Positions 62,974 to 64,000 of a stretch of DNA of 64,000 bases are shown in pieces (within the stretch, counting starts at the first letter, position 1; every line of letters begins with the position of its first letter). This DNA is from Littorina saxatilis (taxonomy: Eukaryota > Mollusca > Gastropoda > Littorinimorpha > Littorinidae). The notes below the pieces were generated by a model. That model did no database searches, was not told the DNA's origin, and saw only the letters and a list, made by a program, of their open reading frames with translations. The stretch is taken from positions 21,077,355-21,141,354 of the forward strand of contig NC_090254.1 in NCBI RefSeq assembly GCF_037325665.1, read 5' to 3'. Made by a program: the position numbers and the translations under genes.

Positions 62974-63557
62974 CTACGGGAAGAACTGAGTCTTCAACCT
63001 ACTCTTGAACGCGTCAAGAGAGGGGCTCTGGCGAAGCTCAAGCGGCAGGGAGTTCCAGACGGAGGGGCCCGCGGAGGGAAATGCACGCTGACCAGCAGAT
63101 GCGAGTTTCGAGCGAGGGATGTGAAGGCGGAGTGGGTCAGCAGCAGAACGAAGGGGACGGTCAGAGGGCTGGGTGTACAGGTCCAGGGAGGATTGAAGGT
63201 ACTCGGGAGCAGAGTCGTTGAGACACTTGTAGACCAGAGTCAGTTTGTAGGAGATTCGGGTGTTGACAGGGAGCCAGTGCAAGGAGCGAAGTAGGGGGGT
63301 GATGTGGTCTCGCTTCGTCTTCCTCAACTTCGTCAGCCTGGCAGCAGCGTTCTGGACTCGTTGTAGGCCATGCGGAATGGATGAGGCGGGGAGGCCAGCC
63401 AGAAGGGAGTTGCAGTAGTCCAGACGACTGAAGATGAGGGAGACAACCAGCTTGACACAGGCGTCGTGGGTGGGGTAGCGACGGATGGAGGCGATGCGTC
63501 GTAGGTGGAAAAAGCAGGTCTTGATGATGAAGGAGATGTGTGTCTGCAGAGAGTGGA
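62974..63557 (-). pseudogene. LINE ORF2 C-terminal segment
   Basis: Frame reading THISFIIKTCFFHLRRIASI, YPTHDACVKLVVSLIFSRLD and LRKTKRDHITPLLRSLHWLP to TQFFP and stop. The frame is shifted relative to the FADD segment upstream. Confidence 0.75.
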
Positions 63558-64000
63558 GTCGAGAAAGACGCCAAGGCTCTTGACAGCAGGGGAGAATGGA
63601 ACAGTCGCGTCATCCAGCTGGAGGTCGCGATCGGTCACAGTGAGGGAAGCAATCTTCTGTCGTGTTCCAACGAGAAGGGCCTCCGTCTTCTCACTGTTCA
63701 GTTTCAACTTGTTCTCAGTCATCCAGTTCTTGATGTCAGTGAAACAACTGGAGATGGATCTCAGGAGATGGTCAACGTCCTCCGGCTTGGCGCTGTTCTG
63801 GAGCTGCGTGTCATCGGCAAAGGAGTTGTAGTTCAAGCCGTGGCGTTCGATGACCAGGGAGAGGGGTTGGGTGTACAGGGTGAAAAGGACAGGGCCGAGG
63901 ACAGATCCTTGTGGGACGCCGAAGCGGACAGGGACAGGCTGAGAAGAGAACGAATCAGTGGTGACAGTCTGAGAGCGGTTCTGGAGGTAGTTCCGGAACC
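63558..64000 (-). pseudogene. LINE ORF2 reverse-transcriptase core segment
   Basis: Contains GVPQGSVLGP, the catalytic FADDTQL, and the EKTEALLVGTRQK and KSLGVFLDSTL motifs. Partial, cut by the window end. Confidence 0.78.

Larger units (their letters stand above)
62690..64000 (-). mobile_element. CR1/L2-like LINE, 3' part (continues past the window)
   Basis: The minus strand encodes the end of a reverse transcriptase: VRFGVPQGSVLGPVLFTLYT, YNSFADDTQLQ (catalytic FADD), KLNSEKTEALLVG, VKSLGVFLD, then RLDYCNSLLAGLP, HWLPVNTRISYKL and VWNSLPLELRQSPSLDAF. Stop at 62974. The 3' untranslated part ends aagcttcatattgattgatt, a short (ATTG)n tail. One frameshift near 63555 separates the FADD half from the C-terminal half; otherwise the frames are open, so the copy is fairly young. 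The endonuclease domain would lie beyond 64000. Confidence 0.88.

Overview
The window is eukaryotic DNA from an invertebrate animal, most likely a marine gastropod mollusc (my inference). It carries intron-rich animal genes, many (GT)n, (CT)n and poly-C/poly-G runs, and tRNA-derived SINEs and MITEs of the kinds common in molluscan genomes. I read four host genes by assembling exons with canonical GT/AG splice sites and checking the reading phase across every junction.

Layout: (1) 53-23245, plus strand: the 3' part of MIB2 (mind bomb E3 ubiquitin ligase), 14 exons; the first exons lie left of the window. Its introns hold a 38-unit minisatellite inside a MITE, SINEs, several hairpin elements and a 5.5 kb DIRS-type retrotransposon (14416-19899). 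(2) 23246-33750: intergenic DNA between convergent MIB2 and SPAG7, with MITEs, a SINE nested in a MITE, a 45-bp tandem array and degenerate repeats. (3) 33751-38171, minus strand: SPAG7, complete, 7 coding exons, 246 aa. (4) 38598-44914, plus strand: NDUFB5, complete, 6 coding exons, 193 aa, head to head with SPAG7 across 426 bp; intron 4 holds a Helitron-like element. (5) 44915-50190: convergent intergenic DNA. (6) 50191-61902, minus strand: M6PR, the cation-dependent mannose-6-phosphate receptor, complete, 6 coding exons, 278 aa. Its fourth intron holds a 48-bp minisatellite of exactly 61 units. (7) 61903-64000: M6PR upstream DNA, then the 3' end of a CR1/L2-like LINE on the minus strand.

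The four genes are functionally unrelated (Notch-ligand ubiquitination, an R3H protein, complex I, lysosomal enzyme sorting); nothing suggests a joint system. The most notable pattern is structural. Tandem arrays repeatedly arise inside or at the edge of MITEs (259-1906, 23866-24239, 52145-55481). Two further local duplications touch host exons: the last MIB2 exon with its stop codon, and the acceptor of M6PR exon 5, which is present four times. I found no CRISPR array, rRNA gene, convincing tRNA gene or new protein system.
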